The notes under the pieces: generated by a model | Told to the model about the DNA's origin: nothing | Database searches by the model: none | The model's input: the letters and a program-made list of their open reading frames with translations, nothing else | Assembly (NCBI RefSeq): GCF_042754225.1 | Contig: NZ_JBHZAH010000001.1 | Location: 1 to 64,000, forward strand | Direction: 5' to 3' | Source of the DNA: Rhodococcus_G sp042754225 | Lineage (GTDB): Bacteria; Actinomycetota; Actinomycetes; Mycobacteriales; Mycobacteriaceae | DNA length: 64,000 bases | Translations under genes and position numbers: made by a program | Shown: positions 55,501-61,500 of the stretch, one piece after another | Layout of the letters: each line of letters opens with the position of its first letter | Position numbering within the stretch: the first letter of the stretch is position 1

Positions 55501-58500
55501 ATGACGATCGGATATCGAAGGTGCGGGTCGACAACCCGGCCTACCTGATCTACACCTCGGGCTCGACCGGCAGACCCAAAGGCGTGGTGACCACGCATCG
55601 CGGGTTGGCGAGCCTCGCGGCGCAGCAAAGACGGACCTTCGCGACGACGGCCGAGAGCAGAACGCTGCACTTCGCGTCGCCCAGCTTCGACGCATCCGTA
55701 CTCGAGCTGCTGCTGGCGGTCGGCGCGGCAGCCACCATGGTGATCGCACCGCCGTCGTTGTACGGCGGTGCCGAGTTGGCCCGGCTGTTGGACTCCGAAG
55801 GGGTCACACACTGCTTCGTCACGCCGGTGGCGCTGGCGTCGGTCGATCCGGCCGGCCTTGCCACCCTCGGGTGCGTGGTGACGGGCGGGGAGGCGTGTCC
55901 TCCCGAGCTGGTCGCGAGGTGGGCGGAAACCGAACTCCCGGGTACCGGGGGAGCGAGGCGGCGAATGTTCAACGCCTACGGTCCGACCGAGGCGACGGTC
56001 GTCTCGAGCATCAGCGCCGCGCTGGTGCCGGCGGCGCCGGTCACCATCGGCACGCCTTGTCTCGGTTTCGCGGAAGTGGTGCTGGACCCGCGACTGCACC
56101 CGGTACCGGCGGGGGTGCCGGGGGAGTTGTATCTCGCCGGTCCCGCACTCGCGCGCGGGTACCACCGGCGCTTCGCGCTGTCGGCCTCGTGCTTCGTCGC
56201 CGATCCCTACGGTCCGGCGGGAAGTCGGATGTATCGCACCGGCGACCGGGCGCGCTGGACGACCGACGGACAGTTGGAGTATCTGGGGCGCACCGATTCC
56301 CAGGTGAAGATCCGGGGTTTCCGCATCGAACTCGGCGAGGTCGAGTCGGCACTGCTCGCACACGACGATGTCGCACAGGCCGTGGCGGTCGCGTGGAACG
56401 GAGACGGCGGCCGGGATCGGCTGGTCGGTTACCTGGTGCCCGAACCCGGCTCGACGATCGATTCGACAGCGGTCCTCGACTTCGTCGGCGGCCGGTTGGC
56501 GTCCTACCTGGTGCCGACGGCGCTGGTGACACTCGGATCGCTTCCGCTGACTGTCCACGGAAAGCTCGACCGCACAGCCCTTCCGACGCCCGACTTCGCA
56601 GCCGCGGTGCCGGGGAGCCGCCCACCACGAACCGAGACGGAGAAGCTTCTCGCCGGGCTGTTCGAGGAGATCCTCGGACTGGACTCGGTGGGTGTACACG
56701 ACTCGTTCTTCGCCCTCGGCGGCGACAGCATCATGTCGATCCAGTTGGTGGCCCGCGCGCGAGCGTCCGGCGTGATCCTCTCTCCCCGAGACGTGTTCGA
56801 TCGCAGAACCGTTGCCGGTCTCGCCGAGTGGGCGAGGTTCGACGATGTCGGCGCGGTGGTGCTCGACGAGTTGCCGGGCGGTGGCGTCGGCCCCATGCCG
56901 TTGACACCCGTCGCGCGATGGCTGTCGGGGCGGAGCGGTGGACGGCTCGACAGGTTCTCGCAGGCGCTGTTGCTGACTGCCCCCGCCGGTCTCACGTTCG
57001 AGGTTCTCGCCGAAGCCGTCGAGGCGCTACGCGACCGGCACGACATGCTCCGCGCGCGTCTGCTCGCAGACGGCATGGACGTGCTGCCGACCGGATCGGT
57101 TCCGGCGGACGCGCTGGTGCGTCGGGTGCCGGTCGACACGGTGGAGGGAGACGACTTCACCTCGCTCGCGGCCAGCGAACTCGACGCAGCGGCGGACCAC
57201 CTGGATCCGGCGACCGCCGGTATGGTGCGGGCGGTCTGGTTCGACGTCCCGAACGACGCCGGGCGACTGCTCGTGGTGGTGCATCACCTCGTGGTCGACG
57301 GCGTCTCGTGGCGCATTCTCGTCGCGGATCTCGCGTCGGCATGCAGCCGTCTGCAGGCCGGTCGGACTCCCGCGCTACCGGCAGTCGGGACGTCGATGCG
57401 GCGGTGGTCGCACGGCCTGCGCGATGCAGTGTGGCAACGAACGGGCGAACTCGCGTTGTGGGAGAGGATCCTCGACGGTCAGGACCCGCTGATCGGTGCG
57501 CGCCCGCTGGATCCCACGCGGGACGTTCACGCGACCGTCGGTACCGTCGCCGTCGCGGTGCCGCCGGGCGTGACCGGTGCGTTGCTCACCACACTGCCGC
57601 GGGCGTTCCACGGAAACGTGGTGGACGGGATGCTCACCGCCGTGGCACTGGCCTTGATCGCATGGCGACGGGAACGGGGTGTTCCGGTGTCGGACGCCCT
57701 GATCGACCTCGAGGGGCACGGTCGCGAGGAGAGCGTCGTCGCAACAGATGCCCGAGGCTTCGCCCGAGAAGGCCGCGCGGACCTGTCCCGCACCGTCGGC
57801 TGGTTCACCACCCGGTATCCGGCGCGATTGGATCTGACCGGAATCGACGTCGACGACGCCATCGCGGGGGGACGCGCGACCGGGCAGGCCGTCAAGGCCG
57901 TCAAGGAGCAGCTGCTCGCGATTCCGGATCACGGGATCGGTTTCGGAATGCTGCGCTTCCTCGACAGTGAGGCTGCGGAGACCCTGAGCCGATTCCCTTG
58001 TCCACAAGTAAGTTTCAACTATCTGGGGCGGGTGAGCACGACGAGCGGACCGGGCGACTGGGAGCCGGTTGAGGGCAGCGGCGAGTTCGGTGGAACCCAG
58101 AACCCCGACATGCCGGTCGCGTCGGTGATCGACATCAACGCCGTCGTCGAGGATCGCCCGGACGGACCGCGTCTGAGGGCGACGTTCACCTTTCCCCGGG
58201 AGGTGCTGCGCGAGGCCGAGGTGGTGGCGTTCGTGAAGCTGTGGCGCCGCGCCCTCGACGGACTCGCGAGGCATTCGGCCCGACCGGGTTCGGGCGGACT
58301 GTCGCCGTCCGACATTCCGCTGGTGACGGTGAGTCAGCGGCAGATCGAGCGGTGGGAGTCCCGGTTCCCGGCGCTGCGGGACGTCTGGTCCCTGTCTCCG
58401 CTGCAGTCGGGGCTGCTGTTCCATGCGTCTCTGGCTGCGGCGTCGGTGGACGTGTACACGGCACAGCTTCGCATCGACCTCGCGGGTGCGGTCGACGCCG

Positions 58501-61500
58501 GGCGTCTGCGCGCCGCCGCGTCCGCACTGGTCGCCCGTCACCCGAATCTGCGGACGGGGTTCGTCTACGACGACGACGGGGCACCCGCGCAGTTGGTGGT
58601 CGACGCGGTGGAGCTGCCGTGGCGGGAGGTGGATCTGACCGGCCACGGGTCGGCCGCCCCGACGGAACTCGCACGACTACTCGACGAGGACCGCACCGCC
58701 CGGTTCGACCTCGATACACCGCCGCTGCTGCGGCTGACGCTGATCCGCACCGGCCCGGAGCGCTTCGTGCTGGCCGTCACGAACCACCACATCGTCCTGG
58801 ACGGCTGGTCCATGCCGTTGCTGGTGCGGGAATTGCTGGCGCACTACACCGACGACGACCCGGCCTGTTCGCCCGAGCCACCGTCGTATCGCACGTATCT
58901 GGAATGGGTGGCGAACCGCGACACGGGCGCGTCGATCCGCGCCTGGGAGGAGGCGCTGGCCGGGCTCGAGGAGCCGACGCTGCTGGCGGCGCGGGCGACG
59001 TCGGCACGCTCCGGCGTGCCCGGCGAGGTCGACATTGCGCTGTCCGCGCCGGTGCTCGAGGCGCTCGCCGCCGTTCGGGAGCGGGCCGGGGTCACGATGA
59101 ACACGGTGGTGCAGGCGGCGTGGGGGGTGCTGCTCTCCCAGTTGCTCTCGCGTGACGACGTCGTCTTCGGTGCCACCGTCTCGGGTCGTCCTCCGCAACT
59201 GGACGGTGTCGAGAACATGCTGGGGCTGTTCGTCAACACCCTGCCGGTGCGGGTCCGGGTGGACCCGGACGAGACCTTCGTCGGACTCCTCGCCCGCCTG
59301 CAGGCAGAACAGGCAGCGCTGCTCGATCACCACCACGTCGGCCTCGGCGAGATTCAGTCGCGCGTCGGTCTGGGAAATCTGTTCGACACGCTGTCCGTGT
59401 TCGAGTCGTACCCGATCGACACCTCCGGGCTGGACGAGACCACCGACGTCGCGGGGATGCGTGTGACCGGCCTGGACGCCCGCGACGCCACCCACTACCC
59501 CCTCACGCTGCTGTCGGTCCTCGAACCCCGACTGCGGCTGAGTCTGCGGTACCAGCCGGGAGTTTTCGACCGGAGTGCGGCCACCCGGCTCGCCGCGAGG
59601 CTGACCGCGATCCTCGTGACCGTCGCACGGGACGCGGGCACGGCCGTCGGTGCGGTCGACCTGTTCGCACCGGGCGAGCGGGACCTCGTTCTCGACACCT
59701 GGAACGCGACGGCGCACACGGTGCCGGACACGACGCTGGCGGAGTTGTTCGACGCGCAGGTCGCCAGGACCCCCGACGCGCCGGCAGTCACGTTCGACGG
59801 GATCGTGTTGTCGTATGCGGAGTTCGACGCCCGCGCGAACCGGTTGGCCCGGCATCTGATTTCGGCGGGCGTGGGTCCGGAGTCGCTGGTGGGCGTCGCG
59901 GTGCGCCGGTCGGTGGACCTGCTGGTAGGGATCTACGCGGTGATCAAGGCGGGGGGTGCCTACGTCCCCATCGATCCCGATCAGCCCGCCGAGCGCATCG
60001 AGTACGTGGTGGCGACGGCCGACCCGGTGCTGATCGTGACCACCACCGCGGATCGCGCGGGAGTGCCCGACGCGGCGGCCGTCGTCGAGCTGGACACCCT
60101 CGATGTGTCCGGGCTCTCGGCCGCCCCGGTGCGGGACGGGGACCGGGTGGCACCGCTCGATCCGCGAAATCCGGCATACGTCATCTTCACGTCGGGTTCC
60201 ACCGGCCGGCCCAAGGGCGTCGCGGTGCCGCATGCGGGGATCACGAACCGCCTGTTGTGGATGCAGGACCGGTATCCGCTGACGTCGGAGGACGTGGTCC
60301 TGCAGAAGACGCCGGTGACCTTCGACGTGTCGGTGTGGGAGTTGTTCTGGCCGTTGGAAACCGGTGCCCGGCTGGTGATCGCGAAGCCGGACGGCCACCG
60401 CGACCCGGTGTATCTCGAGCGGGTGATCCGAGAGGAGTCGGTCACCACCGTGCATTTCGTTCCGTCGATGCTCGAGGTGTTTCTGGCCGGATCGGACATC
60501 GGGCGATGTGGCTCGCTGCGCCGGGTCTTCGCCAGCGGTGAGGCGCTGGCGCCACCGACGGTCGCACGGATGCACGGCGCCAGCGGGGCGGAGCTGCACA
60601 ATCTGTACGGGCCGACCGAGGCGTCGGTGGACGTCACGTGGTACGCGACAGGCCCGGACGACCGCCGGCGGGAGCAGGCCACGGTGCCGATCGGGGCGCC
60701 GGTGTGGAACACCCAGACGTATGTGCTCGACACCCGCCTGCGCCCGGTGCCCGTCGGCGTCGCGGGGGAGTTGTACCTCGGCGGTGTGCAATTGGCTCGC
60801 GGCTACCAGGGCCGCCCCGATCTGACCTCGGACCGGTTCGTCGCGAATCCGTTCGGGGGCGGGGCGGGCGGAGCGACGGGGGATGTCACGGGTGCGCGGT
60901 TGTACCGCACCGGGGACCTGGTGCGGTGGTTGCCAGGCGGGCAGCTCGAATACCTAGGGCGAACCGACTTCCAGGTCGAGCTGCGCGGTCAGCGCATCGA
61001 GCCTGCGGAGGTCGAGGCGGCGCTGCGGCGGCACGCGGGTGTGGCGCAGGCGGTCGTCGTGCTCGGCAGCGGGGCGGCCGGGGACCATCTGGCCGGGTAC
61101 GTGACACCGGCGCACGGGAAGGTGGTGGATGAGCGGGCCGTGCTCGCGACCGCCGCAGCCGCGCTTCCCGGGTACATGGTGCCCTCGGTGGTGGTCGTGC
61201 TCCCGGAACTGCCGGTGACTGCGAACGGCAAACTCGACCGGAAAGCGCTGCCCGTGCCGGAATTCACCACGACCGCGAACCGCGCCCCGAGCACCCCCGC
61301 GGAGGAGGCGGTGGCGACGGTCTTCGCCGACGTTCTCGGCATGGACCGGGTCGGCGCGGACGACAGCTTCTTCGCACTCGGAGGGGACTCGCTCAGCGCC
61401 ACCCGAGCGGTGGCACGGATCAACAGCGCGCTGGGCAGCGACCTGGGTGTCGCGGCATTGTTCGATGCACCGGTGGTGACCGATCTGGCCGTCGCGATCG

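Noticed and set aside
50532..60791. Long minus-strand open frames opposite the synthetase (up to about 700 codons)
   Set aside because: They are rich in Arg, His, Gln and Pro and mirror the codon pattern of the plus-strand gene; no domain is recognisable, so they are shadows.
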